Positions 19,410 through 26,184 of a DNA stretch of 64,000 nt are shown here, in pieces. The first letter of the stretch is position 1; every line of letters begins with the position of its first letter. The notes beneath the pieces are model-generated. The model made no database searches and was not told where the DNA came from. It saw only the letters and a list, made by a program, of their open reading frames with translations. A program made the position numbers and the translations under genes. The DNA is from Streptomyces sp. WMMC500 (GTDB taxonomy: Bacteria; Actinomycetota; Actinomycetes; Streptomycetales; Streptomycetaceae), in assembly GCF_027497195.1 (NCBI RefSeq), contig NZ_CP114905.1, positions 5,281,001-5,345,000 of the forward strand, in the 5' to 3' direction.

Positions 19410-19604
19410 TCAGTTGGCCAGTGCGCTGACCGCGTCGGCGGTGGCTTGGACCAGGTCGCGGATGGGTTCGTACGCGCCGGTGCCGGCGGCGAAGAACCCG
19501 AAGAGGAACACCACGAGCGCGGCACCGGCGCCGGTGGCCTTGGTGCGCACGGCGAAGAAGGCGGCGATGCCGAACAGCAGCACGGCGGAGACGGTGAAGC
19601 TCAT
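19410..19604 (-). CDS. Small membrane protein, spread (Spd) type
   Basis: A 64-residue protein with two predicted membrane helices (FTVSAVLLFGIAAFFAV and GAALVVFLFGFFAAGT) and a short amphipathic end (DLVQATADAVSALAN). The start ATG at 19604 overlaps the stop of the upstream gene by 4 bases (ATGA). Size, topology and place match the small mobile-element transfer proteins of AICEs. The function is inferred from position only. Confidence 0.72.
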   Translation of the reverse strand: MSFTVSAVLLFGIAAFFAVRTKATGAGAALVVFLFGFFAAGTGAYEPIRDLVQATADAVSALAN

Positions 19605-19876
19605 CGCCCCACCCCCGAGCGCGGCCGGTCGGTGCCCGCGCGGTGGATGCGGGCGGCGCGGTTGTAGAGCCAGCGTCCGGTGCGGATGCGGCGGCCGGTG
19701 GCGCGGCAGCGGCGGCAGTGCCGGCCGCGCTTGGGCCGCCCGCGGCGGTCGGTGGTGAGCGCGTAGCCGAATCCGCGGCACTTGCGGCAGGCTCCGAACG
19801 GAGAGGCCGCGCACACACCGAGGTAACCGAGAGTGACAGTGAGTAGGCAGGCGATAGCGAGCAGGGTAGGGGTCAT
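19601..19876 (-). CDS. Small zinc-knuckle-like membrane protein, transfer region
   Basis: A 91-residue protein. An N-terminal membrane helix (TLLAIACLLTVTLGYLGVCAA) is followed by two CxxC pairs (ACRKCRG and HCRRCRAT) spaced 26 residues apart, which probably bind zinc like a DnaJ-type or rubredoxin-like knuckle. The C-terminus is Arg-rich. GGGAGGG lies before the ATG. It overlaps the next small membrane protein by 4 bases, so the two are co-translated. It is the first gene after traB in the operon. Confidence 0.75.
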   Translation of the reverse strand: MTPTLLAIACLLTVTLGYLGVCAASPFGACRKCRGFGYALTTDRRGRPKRGRHCRRCRATGRRIRTGRWLYNRAARIHRAGTDRPRSGVGR

Positions 19877-19919
19877 GAAGGGCCCTCCCAGGCGGTTTCG
19901 TGGGGTTGTCGCAGGTGGG

Positions 19920-20007
19920 CCGCTATCCGCTAGCGGCCTGATCAGGGCAGGTTTGAGGTGCTAGCGGGGCCGCTAACGTTAGCGGGGTGTGCTGCTAGCG
20001 TTAGCGG
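19920..20007. repeat. (C/T)TAGCGG array behind traB (candidate clt/TraB recognition site)
   Basis: In 88 bp: CCGCTAT at 19920, the perfect palindrome CCGCTAGCGG at 19927-19936, GCTAGCGG at 19960, the perfect 16-bp palindrome CCGCTAACGTTAGCGG at 19970-19985, GCTAGCG at 19994 and GTTAGCGG at 20000. The shared core TAGCGG is the same as in the array at 14817-15033. The block 19937-19967 aligns with 14846-14875 (CCTGrTCAGGG, then TTGAGGT, then GCGG). Confidence 0.8.
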
Positions 20008-20017
20008 CCCCGAGCGC

Positions 20018-22249
20018 TCAGCTCGCGTCCCGGTTTCCGTCACGCTCCGCAATCGCGGAGGTGAGGTGGGAGCGGTCGATGCCGCGCCGGTTGACCACCT
20101 TGCCGTCGACGCGGCGGCCGACCTGGATCGTGCTGACGCCGTGCGGCTTGAGCGCGGCGGCGAGCGCGTCGGGCTCCCAGCCGCCATACACGTCCGGCCG
20201 CAACTCCGCCAGCCGCGTCACGACCGTCTCCGACCACACCTTCGCCTCGCTCGCCGGGATCACGGCGAGGATGTCGGCGAGCAGGTCGTAGGCGGGCGCG
20301 GCAGGCTCCGGTGCTTCCCCCAGCGCGTGCCCCGACAGGGTGCCGGCCCGCTCGCGCGCGGCGCGGGCGCGGGCGGCGATGGCGTCGGCGGCCGGGGCGT
20401 CGACGAACACCGACGAGACGATGCGGGCATCGGCACCCTCACCGACGAAGTAGTGGATGCCCTTGTCTGCCCAGGCGAACATGGTCGCGCGCACCCCGCG
20501 CTTGTAGGCGGAAGTGCCCAACACCATGTCGTTTTCCAACTGGCCCATGACCTTCAGACACCACCGGGCGGAGGCGTTCGCGCTGATCCCGGTGGGCAGC
20601 GCCTTGGCGTCCGGTCGCTGGGTGGCCAGCAGCAGCACGATCCCGGTCGCGGGGCCGCGCTTGACCAGGTCGGTGGCGATCTCCTCGAACTCCTTGCCGT
20701 GTTCGGGGTGCTCGAAGAGGACCTGGCACTCATCCACCCCGACCACGATCGGGTGCAGGCCCAGCGACCGCTTCGAGGCGAGTTCGCTGGTCACCTTCGA
20801 CTCCGGGCACATGTCCCGCGGCAGTGAGCGGATCACCTTGGTACGGCGCCGCAGTTCCTCGCGCAGCGCGCGGAAGTCGGCCAGCGCGTAGGCGATGGTC
20901 TCGTCGTCGTCGCCCGCGCCGTGCCGATGGGCCACGGCGTCGCCGACCGGGTCGAGGTCGCCGGTGCCCTTCATGTCGTAGGTGTGCAGCTCCGCCCGCG
21001 GATCGAGCGCGGCGATGAGCAGCAGCAGGCGCAGCAGGAAGGTCTTGCCCATGCGCGGGATGGCGCCGATCACGCCCGCGATGTACATCAGCGTCACCGC
21101 GACCCAGCGTCCGCGCTGGTCGGTGCCGTAGGGGATGGGCTTGAACAGGTCCACGGTGCCGGACTTGGCCAGCGGCCAGGCGGGCTTCTTGGCCTTGGAC
21201 ATGTCCTGATCGCCGACCCAGAGCACCAGGTGCCCGGTGTGCTCGTCGGGCACCGCGTCGGGCCATACGCAGCCCAGCGGACGCCGCAGGCCGGAGGCCA
21301 GCCGCTCGCGGCGCTCGATGATGTCGGTGACGGTCACGCCGTGCGGCAGGTCGCCTTCCGCGCGCCAGCCGGGCCCGTCCCGGGTGATCGGGGCACTGAA
21401 CTCGAAGCCGTCGCGGCCCTTGGCTTGCGCCTGGTTGATCGGAGAGATGCCCAGCGAGCCAAGCGCGCGCAGCACGATGTCACTGGTGAGCTTGGTCGCC
21501 TTCGGCAGTTCCACGGCGCGGTGGATGACCGGGTCATCGGCCTTGCGGCCGGCGAAGCCGAGCGCGGCCACCACCGCGCCGGTGGAGATGGCTTGCAGCC
21601 AGGCGGGCGCGAGGACGTAGATGGCCAGCGCCGAGCCCAGGCCGACGAAGAACGCCAGCACGGTCACGAGGGTGCGCAGGCGGACGCGGTTGTCGCGCTG
21701 CCGGGACAGCTTGAGGTATTCGCCCGCGTCCTCCCGGCGCACCGCCGCGAGTCGGACCGGCTCCCCCTCACGGTCGGCCATCCACCGCAGCGTGCCGCCG
21801 ACGAACCGAGCGGCGCCGGTCGGGGCCTGTAAGGCGAGTCGGCCGGCGTAGACCGGGCTCCGCAGCGCGTGATACCCGGCGGCGTGCGCGTAGTGCCGCG
21901 CCACCCACGAGGCGGCCGTCTTCAGCTCCGCCACCGACTTCAACCACGGCGGAACCACCGGGCGCCGCTTGGCACCCAACAGCCGACCCAGATAACCCGG
22001 ACCGGCCGCAGCCGGGGTCGGTAGGTCCACGAGGGGGCGCTTCGTCGGGTCGCTCGGGTCGGCCGACTCGGCACCCGACCGGGTCGGGTCGGAGTCGGCC
22101 GACTCGTCGGCGTCGAGTCGGGTGGGCGAGTCGGCCGACCGCCCACGGGCGAAACGGGCCTTGCTCAGGTCGACCACGTCGCCCCCGGAGTCGGCTGCCA
22201 TCTCCGCTTCGAGTCGGTTGAAAAGTTCGTTGTCGTCGTCGTGGTTCAC
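20018..22249 (-). CDS. traB: TraB-type FtsK/SpoIIIE DNA translocase (conjugation)
   Basis: A 743-residue motor protein. The N-terminal ~110 residues are acidic and repetitive (ESADSDPTRSG-type), then two membrane helices (TVLAFFVGLGSALAIYVLAP and a second at AISTGAVVAALGFAG). The FtsK-type ATPase has Walker A GAIPRMGKTFLL, Walker B HPIVVGVDECQVLF and the sensor LLATQRPDAKALP. The C-terminal ~65 residues (VTRLAELRPDVYGGWEPDALAAAL and on) form a winged-helix domain. In Streptomyces elements such a hexamer alone moves double-stranded DNA and uses the winged helix to bind short repeats at clt. The GTG at 22249 has GAGGAAGGA upstream; an open frame runs further 5' but covers the leader hairpins. 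It is followed by the TAGCGG array. Confidence 0.93.
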   Translation of the reverse strand: MNHDDDNELFNRLEAEMAADSGGDVVDLSKARFARGRSADSPTRLDADESADSDPTRSGAESADPSDPTKRPLVDLPTPAAAGPGYLGRLLGAKRRPVVPPWLKSVAELKTAASWVARHYAHAAGYHALRSPVYAGRLALQAPTGAARFVGGTLRWMADREGEPVRLAAVRREDAGEYLKLSRQRDNRVRLRTLVTVLAFFVGLGSALAIYVLAPAWLQAISTGAVVAALGFAGRKADDPVIHRAVELPKATKLTSDIVLRALGSLGISPINQAQAKGRDGFEFSAPITRDGPGWRAEGDLPHGVTVTDIIERRERLASGLRRPLGCVWPDAVPDEHTGHLVLWVGDQDMSKAKKPAWPLAKSGTVDLFKPIPYGTDQRGRWVAVTLMYIAGVIGAIPRMGKTFLLRLLLLIAALDPRAELHTYDMKGTGDLDPVGDAVAHRHGAGDDDETIAYALADFRALREELRRRTKVIRSLPRDMCPESKVTSELASKRSLGLHPIVVGVDECQVLFEHPEHGKEFEEIATDLVKRGPATGIVLLLATQRPDAKALPTGISANASARWCLKVMGQLENDMVLGTSAYKRGVRATMFAWADKGIHYFVGEGADARIVSSVFVDAPAADAIAARARAARERAGTLSGHALGEAPEPAAPAYDLLADILAVIPASEAKVWSETVVTRLAELRPDVYGGWEPDALAAALKPHGVSTIQVGRRVDGKVVNRRGIDRSHLTSAIAERDGNRDAS

Positions 22250-22282
22250 TTCGAGGTGTTCCTTCCTCTGAAGGGATGCGTA

Positions 22283-22322
22283 GGGGCCCGGCCGCTGTCT
22301 TGGCGGGCAAGGGCCGGGCCCC
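22283..22322 (-). promoter_or_regulatory. Leader hairpin before traB
   Basis: An 11-bp perfect stem GGGGCCCGGCC / GGCCGGGCCCC with an 18-base loop, 34 bases before the traB GTG. No T-run follows, so attenuation or translational control is likelier than simple termination. Confidence 0.5.
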
Positions 22323-22416
22323 GTTTGAGGGCGTAGGGAACCATTGCGCGGTGTCTCATCGAGCAGAAGGGACAAGGCGTCCGACCTTGGCGGCACTTCG
22401 GAGCCAACTCGGGTGG

Positions 22417-22439
22417 GACTAGGACGTGGCGTCCTAGTC
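22417..22439. promoter_or_regulatory. 10-3-10 inverted repeat upstream of traB
   Basis: GACTAGGACG-TGG-CGTCCTAGTC is perfect. It lies between the stop of the RRQRL gene (22477) and traB. Operator-like geometry suggests traB has its own regulated promoter. Confidence 0.5.
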
Positions 22440-22476
22440 GGCTTTAGATTCGGGCGCGCGAGTCGGGCCGGGTGGG

Positions 22477-22842
22477 TCAGTCGCGGGCACATTCGTTGCA
22501 GATGCCGAGCGAGCGCGGGATGCAGTACCAGCGCTCCACCCGGCAGCGCGGGCAGGTGCGGCGGGCGATCATCATGGCGTCGAACGCGGCCCACTTCGCC
22601 AGCGTCATCGTCCGAACCGGTTTGGCCCTGGCGATCTCGTACAGGTAGGCGATGCGCGGCTGTCCGGTGCGGCGGCTAAGGCACATCACCTGAGCGGCGA
22701 TGTCCTGCCCGCCCGGCCGCAGCCCGCGGGCGCGCAACTGCCGGCGTGTGGCCAGCCCTTCCGGCGCCATGCGCCAGGGGAAGGTGGGGACGCCGTAGCG
22801 GGCGCCGGTCGGGTCGTAGCACTCGGCGTACGCGGTGGTCAT
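22477..22842 (-). CDS. RRQRL-motif zinc-binding protein of mobile elements
   Basis: A 121-residue protein. The N-terminal half has YGVPTFPWRMAPEGLATRRQLRARGLRPGGQD, the family hallmark (split here: PTFPW, then RRQLRARGLRPGG). The C-terminal half has CPRCRVERWYCIPRSLGICNEC, two Cys pairs for one zinc. Such proteins occur almost only in Streptomyces AICEs and plasmids next to traB and DUF2637 genes; the function is unknown. The start ATG overlaps the stop of the DUF2637 gene by 4 bases. The stop is followed by a 227-bp gap with regulatory hairpins before traB. Confidence 0.88.
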   Translation of the reverse strand: MTTAYAECYDPTGARYGVPTFPWRMAPEGLATRRQLRARGLRPGGQDIAAQVMCLSRRTGQPRIAYLYEIARAKPVRTMTLAKWAAFDAMMIARRTCPRCRVERWYCIPRSLGICNECARD

Positions 22843-23777
22843 GCTGCGACTGCCTCAGAAGTGCCGCGCCCGTTGCGTTCCGCGCGCAGTGCGTCGCGGA
22901 GCTTGCGGGCGTTGGCCTGCGAGACGTGCACCGCGCTACGGATGCGATCGGCGGTCAGCTCCGCTTCCGACCATGCTGCGGTGGTCTCGCGCGCGGCGGT
23001 CAGCAGCTCCTCGAAGGTGCGCTGCGCCTTGCCCGCAGCCTTGGCCTTGGCGGTCCGGCGGTGCGGGCGCGGAGCGGGCTCGATCGGGGGGACGGGCTTG
23101 GGCTCCTCCGCGGCGGGGGCGAGGCCTCCCATGCGTAGCAGCACGCGCTCACGGTGCGGCGTGTGCTTGCGCCAGCGTCGGCCGTGCCGCTCGCGCAGCT
23201 CCGCGCGGGCCAGCAGCCGCTTCTTCTCCAGCTCCAGCGCCTCGCGGTAGGAGGTGACTTCCCAGAGCGTCATCCGGCGCCACAGCGCGAACGTGGAAGG
23301 GAACGCCAGCAGCCACCGGGAGAATCGGATCTTCTCCATGCGTCGCCCGGTCGCCGCCCCGATCCGCACGGCGTAGATGTGCGCGCCGATCTCAGAGAAC
23401 ACCACCCACAGCAGCGGCATGGTGCCGTGCGCGACCTTCGCCGACAGCGTGTGCCCGGCCGCGATGTTCAGCCAGCAGGTGATCAGCGTGAGCAGCCAGG
23501 GCACGAACCGCACCCACGCCAGCGCCATGTCCAGCCGGATCAGCAGCAGATTGGCCACCGTGAACACCGGAATGGCGATGTCGATACCGACCGGCAGCAT
23601 CCACGGCGAGTCGAACCCCCAGCGCTGCGCGGCAGCAGAGACCGCCTCGAACGAGGAGACCAGCCCCAGCAGCCCGACACCGGCCGCCGCCAGCGCGGCG
23701 GTGCCGGCAAGGCCCATCTCGGGGCGCGTCAACGGCGGAACCTTCGCCCGCTCGGGAGTCGTGGTCGTGGTGGTCAT
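22839..23777 (-). CDS. DUF2637 membrane protein (SpdB-like)
   Basis: A 312-residue protein. Four hydrophobic segments lie in the first ~135 residues (AGTAALAAAGVGLLGLVSSF, MLPVGIDIAIPVFTVANLLL, FVPWLLTLITCWLNIAA, PLLWVVFSEIGAHIYAV), the DUF2637 pattern. A cytoplasmic Lys/Arg-rich coiled region follows and the C-terminus (RIRSAVHVSQANARKLRDAL) has a helix-turn-helix look. DUF2637 proteins are common in actinobacterial conjugative elements and are considered spread or septal-pore partners of TraB (inference). It overlaps genes on both sides by 4 bases, forming one translational unit with the RRQRL protein. Confidence 0.88.
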   Translation of the reverse strand: MTTTTTTPERAKVPPLTRPEMGLAGTAALAAAGVGLLGLVSSFEAVSAAAQRWGFDSPWMLPVGIDIAIPVFTVANLLLIRLDMALAWVRFVPWLLTLITCWLNIAAGHTLSAKVAHGTMPLLWVVFSEIGAHIYAVRIGAATGRRMEKIRFSRWLLAFPSTFALWRRMTLWEVTSYREALELEKKRLLARAELRERHGRRWRKHTPHRERVLLRMGGLAPAAEEPKPVPPIEPAPRPHRRTAKAKAAGKAQRTFEELLTAARETTAAWSEAELTADRIRSAVHVSQANARKLRDALRAERNGRGTSEAVAA

Positions 23778-24064
23778 GCCGCCACCCCCGAACGGTCTGC
23801 GCGGCCACGCCCGGCAGGCCGTGACATCGGAGCGACGTGGAACAGCTCCGGGTGCGTCTCGATCACCTCAGCGGCGATACGCGCCACCTCGTCAACGAGG
23901 TGCGGGGAGTCGGCGAGGATGTCACGGGCCGCGTCCATACGGGCCGCGCGTTCCTCGTCGCTCTCCCCCTCGACCCCCAGCCACAGCTCAACCGGGGTAC
24001 CGAGCGCCAGTTCAAGGAAGTCGTCAGCAGAAACAGCTTGCTGACAGCCGATATAGGCACGCAT
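23774..24064 (-). CDS. Small acidic AICE protein, function unknown
   Basis: A 96-residue acidic protein, mostly helical (SADDFLELALGTPVEL, DEERAARMDAARDILAD, LVDEVARIAAEVIETHP). No named motif. The ATG at 24064 has AGGAG seven bases upstream. It overlaps the DUF2637 start by 4 bases (ATGA at 23774-23777), so it is an early member of the transfer operon. It may be an accessory or regulatory factor. Confidence 0.75.
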   Translation of the reverse strand: MRAYIGCQQAVSADDFLELALGTPVELWLGVEGESDEERAARMDAARDILADSPHLVDEVARIAAEVIETHPELFHVAPMSRPAGRGRADRSGVAA

Positions 24065-24169
24065 GGAGGACTCCTGAAGTGGAGGGACAGGGAGCCCGAA
24101 GCCGCGCAGGCGTGTGGTGAGACGGCGCCGCTCCGGGAGAAACCTCAAGCCGAGATCCGGCGAGGGTGA

Positions 24170-24197
24170 GCGCCCCGGCCGGGAGTCGAACCCGGCC
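24170..24197 (-). other. tRNA T-arm-like remnant or hairpin
   Basis: Read on the minus strand, GGCCGGG-TTCGACT-CCCGGCC forms a 7-bp stem with a tRNA T-loop consensus (TTCGA), directly followed by GGGGCGC like a 3' acceptor strand. No matching 5' acceptor or D arm is found upstream, so it is at most the 3' part of a tRNA. It lies between two genes of the transfer operon and may also act as an intercistronic hairpin. Confidence 0.4.
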
Positions 24198-24228
24198 TTG
24201 TACGACCGTCAGGGCTGATGCGTGCGGT

Positions 24229-24681
24229 TCAGGTGGAGAGGGCACGGGCACCGGCTTCCCGCAGCGCGGTGTGCGCCTGGCGGGCTCGCAGCCCAGCCGC
24301 GTCCACCTCGGATCCCGGGACGTCCCCGAGCGCCATCGCGGCGTCCACGGCTTCCTGTGCTGCCGCGAGAAGTTCCCGGTCCTGCGTGACCATGTACAGC
24401 GTGTCCATGGCGCTGGTGACCGCTGAACGCGCGGCGTACCGTGCCTGCCGCGCCTCGACGGTGTCATCCCGGCTCTCGCGCCGGGCTGCGATTTTCAGAT
24501 ACTGCTGCTCGCGATGGCGGACCACCGCGGCGAGCAGCGTAGGCACCGCTTCGGCGAGTGCCCTGCGCCGCTGTTCAGCAGTGGTCGTGCGAGCGGTACG
24601 AGTCGCCGTGAGGTGCTGCATGGCTCCGGCGACCACGGCCCCGGCGAGAGTGCCGAGTACAGCAACGAGTGTTGTGATCAT
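24229..24681 (-). CDS. Membrane-anchored helical protein (pRL2-type AICE protein)
   Basis: A 150-residue protein with an N-terminal membrane helix (ITTLVAVLGTLAGAVVAGAM) and a long Ala/Arg/Glu-rich helical body likely to form a coiled coil (TTTAEQRRRALAEAVPTLLAAVVRHREQQYLK and the following ~70 residues). The ATG at 24681 has GGAG five bases upstream. It is the first gene of the leftward operon, behind the GntR operator and a strong leader hairpin. Similar proteins are frequent in Streptomyces plasmids; no function is known to me. Confidence 0.75.
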   Translation of the reverse strand: MITTLVAVLGTLAGAVVAGAMQHLTATRTARTTTAEQRRRALAEAVPTLLAAVVRHREQQYLKIAARRESRDDTVEARQARYAARSAVTSAMDTLYMVTQDRELLAAAQEAVDAAMALGDVPGSEVDAAGLRARQAHTALREAGARALST

Positions 24682-24720
24682 GAAGACTCCAGGAAGCGAA
24701 GACATTCCGGCTCCCCTCGG

Positions 24721-24758
24721 CCCCGCCCGTACGACCGAAGCTGGTCGGACGGGCGGGG
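24721..24758 (-). promoter_or_regulatory. Strong leader hairpin of the transfer operon
   Basis: A 10-bp perfect stem (CCCCGCCCGT / ACGGGCGGGG) continues after one mismatch with CGACC/GGTCG around a 6-base loop. It sits 40 bases before the first operon gene. It could attenuate transcription or protect the transcript. Confidence 0.55.
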
Positions 24759-24935
24759 GAGGCAACCGGCCGCAGCGGAAGACGCTGCGGAAAGGTTGAA
24801 GAACGCGCGGCTTTGCCCGCGCCGACCGCCTTGTTGGGGCTGAGGACAGGCGGTGTAGATCCTCGGTCCACTGTTGAGTTGTGAATGATCAGACGCTTCC
24901 TTCGGATCCGTTTCACGGGACCCTCCGGACGTGGT

Positions 24936-24961
24936 TTCAGATTGACCCATGTCAATCTGAA
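24936..24961. promoter_or_regulatory. 26-bp palindrome, probable GntR operator
   Basis: Perfect 11-bp arms TTCAGATTGAC and GTCAATCTGAA around CCAT. A second, degenerate site repeats AGATTGAC-CTAG-GTC at 24989-25003. Both lie between the divergent GntR gene (25021) and the transfer operon (24681), so one repressor can silence both. Confidence 0.8.
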
Positions 24962-25020
24962 TGTCAACGGGTCACGCCCGCTGTCGTGAGATTGACCTAG
25001 GTCCGGCTACGCTCGGACGT

Positions 25021-25404
25021 ATGGATGTGAGCCCCGACGCCCCTAAGCCGACCGCCAAGGAGATCGCTGCGCGGTACCGCAACGAGATCGTGCACGGCGA
25101 CCGCGAGCCCGGCTCCCGGCTGCCGGCCGCGCGTCAGCTCGCCAGAGAGCTTGGCGTCCAGCTCATGACCGTGCAGAACGCCTACGGCCAGCTCCGCGAA
25201 GAGGGCCTGGTTCTCAGCCAACAGGGGAGAGGGACCTTCGTACGAGACCCCGCAACACCCCTCGGCACCGAGCCGGGGAGTAGCCCAGCCTTTGCCGCGC
25301 TGGCCGCGGAACTCAGCTCGATCCATGACGCACTCCGTCATCTCGATGAGCGGATGGAGCGTCTTGAGCAAGCTGTCGGTCGCGATGCTGTACCCGAGCA
25401 GTGA
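25021..25404 (+). CDS. GntR-family repressor of element transfer (KorSA/TraR-like)
   Basis: A 127-residue GntR-type regulator with only the N-terminal winged helix (KEIAARYRNEIVHGDREPGSRLPAARQLARELG, VQLMTVQNAYGQLREEGLVLSQQGRGTFV in sequence) and a short C-terminal coiled segment (SSIHDALRHLDERMERLEQAVG) for dimerisation; there is no effector domain. ATG at 25021 is chosen because an earlier start at 24961 would run through the operator. No clear RBS precedes it. Small GntR proteins of this type keep transfer genes of Streptomyces plasmids off. The 26-bp palindrome upstream is its probable binding site. It is the only plus-strand gene of the element. Confidence 0.9.
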   Translation: MDVSPDAPKPTAKEIAARYRNEIVHGDREPGSRLPAARQLARELGVQLMTVQNAYGQLREEGLVLSQQGRGTFVRDPATPLGTEPGSSPAFAALAAELSSIHDALRHLDERMERLEQAVGRDAVPEQ

Positions 25405-25531
25405 GTTCGTCCGCCCGTAACAGCAGGCGTTCAGCAGCCGCGCGAGCCTGACGCAAGCTCGCCTTGATGTAGGCGAACTCAGCGGGTGTGAGGGTGCCGC
25501 ACTCGCCGCTTCGCTTCTCGATCCCTGGCAT
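25313..25531 (-). CDS. Possible small helical protein, antisense to GntR 3' end
   Basis: A 72-residue frame starting MPGIEKRSGECGTLTPAEF, with a helical stretch AYIKASLRQARAAAERLLLRADELTARVQHRD that looks protein-like. It overlaps the 3' end of the GntR gene by 92 bases and has no clear RBS. It may be real, as small AICE regulators often have such partners, or a chance antisense frame. Confidence 0.3.
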   Translation of the reverse strand: MPGIEKRSGECGTLTPAEFAYIKASLRQARAAAERLLLRADELTARVQHRDRQLAQDAPSAHRDDGVRHGSS

Positions 25532-25559
25532 GCGATCGAGCATGTGGCCTGGAACAGTG

Positions 25560-25591
25560 GAGGACCCGGACAGACTGTCCGGGTCCTCTTT
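25560..25591 (+). terminator. Terminator and inverted repeat (copy 1 of ACCCGGACA box)
   Basis: GAGGACCCGGA and TCCGGGTCCTC, 11-bp arms that extend through the loop to a near-complete palindrome, followed by TTTCCTT. It is well placed as terminator of the GntR gene and of the convergent flavoprotein gene. The core ACCCGGACA-N3-TGTCCGGGT (25564-25584) recurs at 27533-27553. Confidence 0.75.
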
Positions 25592-25620
25592 CCTTGCAGG
25601 TCAACGGAGTTGACGAGTCT

Positions 25621-26184
25621 TCAGCCCATGGCCTCGTCTGCCGCCGTCAGGATGCTGCCCCACGGGAGTCGCCTCCCCGGCGGAGCCTCGCGCGGCTCGT
25701 AGAGCGGCCACACGTCATCGCCGTACACGAGCTGTACGCCAGCCCTGCGCAACGCCTCAAGATGCCCCTGCCAAGCCGGATGGCGAGCGTGGGCGGCATT
25801 GACTCTCGGGAAGACGACAACAGGCAATCCTAGGGTGCCAATCGCCTCATTGACCTGTGTCAACGCCTGATTATCAGCCATGCCGAAGGCGAGCTTGGCC
25901 ACGGTGTTCGCGCTTGCCGGGGCAACGACGTAGCAGTCGACAGGCGGATGCGGCCGAGCCTCCCCGGGTAGCCGTGGGGTGTCTCGCACCGGCAGCCCGG
26001 TCAGTGTTTCCAGCTTCCCGACTTCGCCTGCGTTGCGCAGCCACTCTCCGGCGGTCGGCGTGAGGGTGATGGCCACCTGCCAGCCTCGTTCAAGCGCTGG
26101 TTCTACGAGACCGATCCGCAGGGATTCCACACCACCGGCACCCGTGGCCACGACCCCGAGCACCCTGTGAGTTTTCGTACTCAC
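25621..26184 (-). CDS. Flavoprotein (PPC decarboxylase/UbiX-like fold)
   Basis: A 187-residue flavodoxin-like protein of the flavoprotein family. The N-terminus RVLGVVATGAGGVESLRIGLVEPALERG carries the FMN-binding first loop. The diagnostic CYVVAPASANTVAKLAFGMADN contains the PASANT motif that binds FMN phosphate in homo-oligomeric Cys decarboxylases. The C-terminal part (PVVVFPRVNAAHARHPAWQ) fits substrate-loop regions. The substrate is unknown. The GTG at 26184 overlaps the stop of the XRE regulator by 4 bases (GTGA), so the two are co-translated. XRE-flavoprotein pairs recur in actinobacteria, suggesting joint function. Confidence 0.88.
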   Translation of the reverse strand: MSTKTHRVLGVVATGAGGVESLRIGLVEPALERGWQVAITLTPTAGEWLRNAGEVGKLETLTGLPVRDTPRLPGEARPHPPVDCYVVAPASANTVAKLAFGMADNQALTQVNEAIGTLGLPVVVFPRVNAAHARHPAWQGHLEALRRAGVQLVYGDDVWPLYEPREAPPGRRLPWGSILTAADEAMG

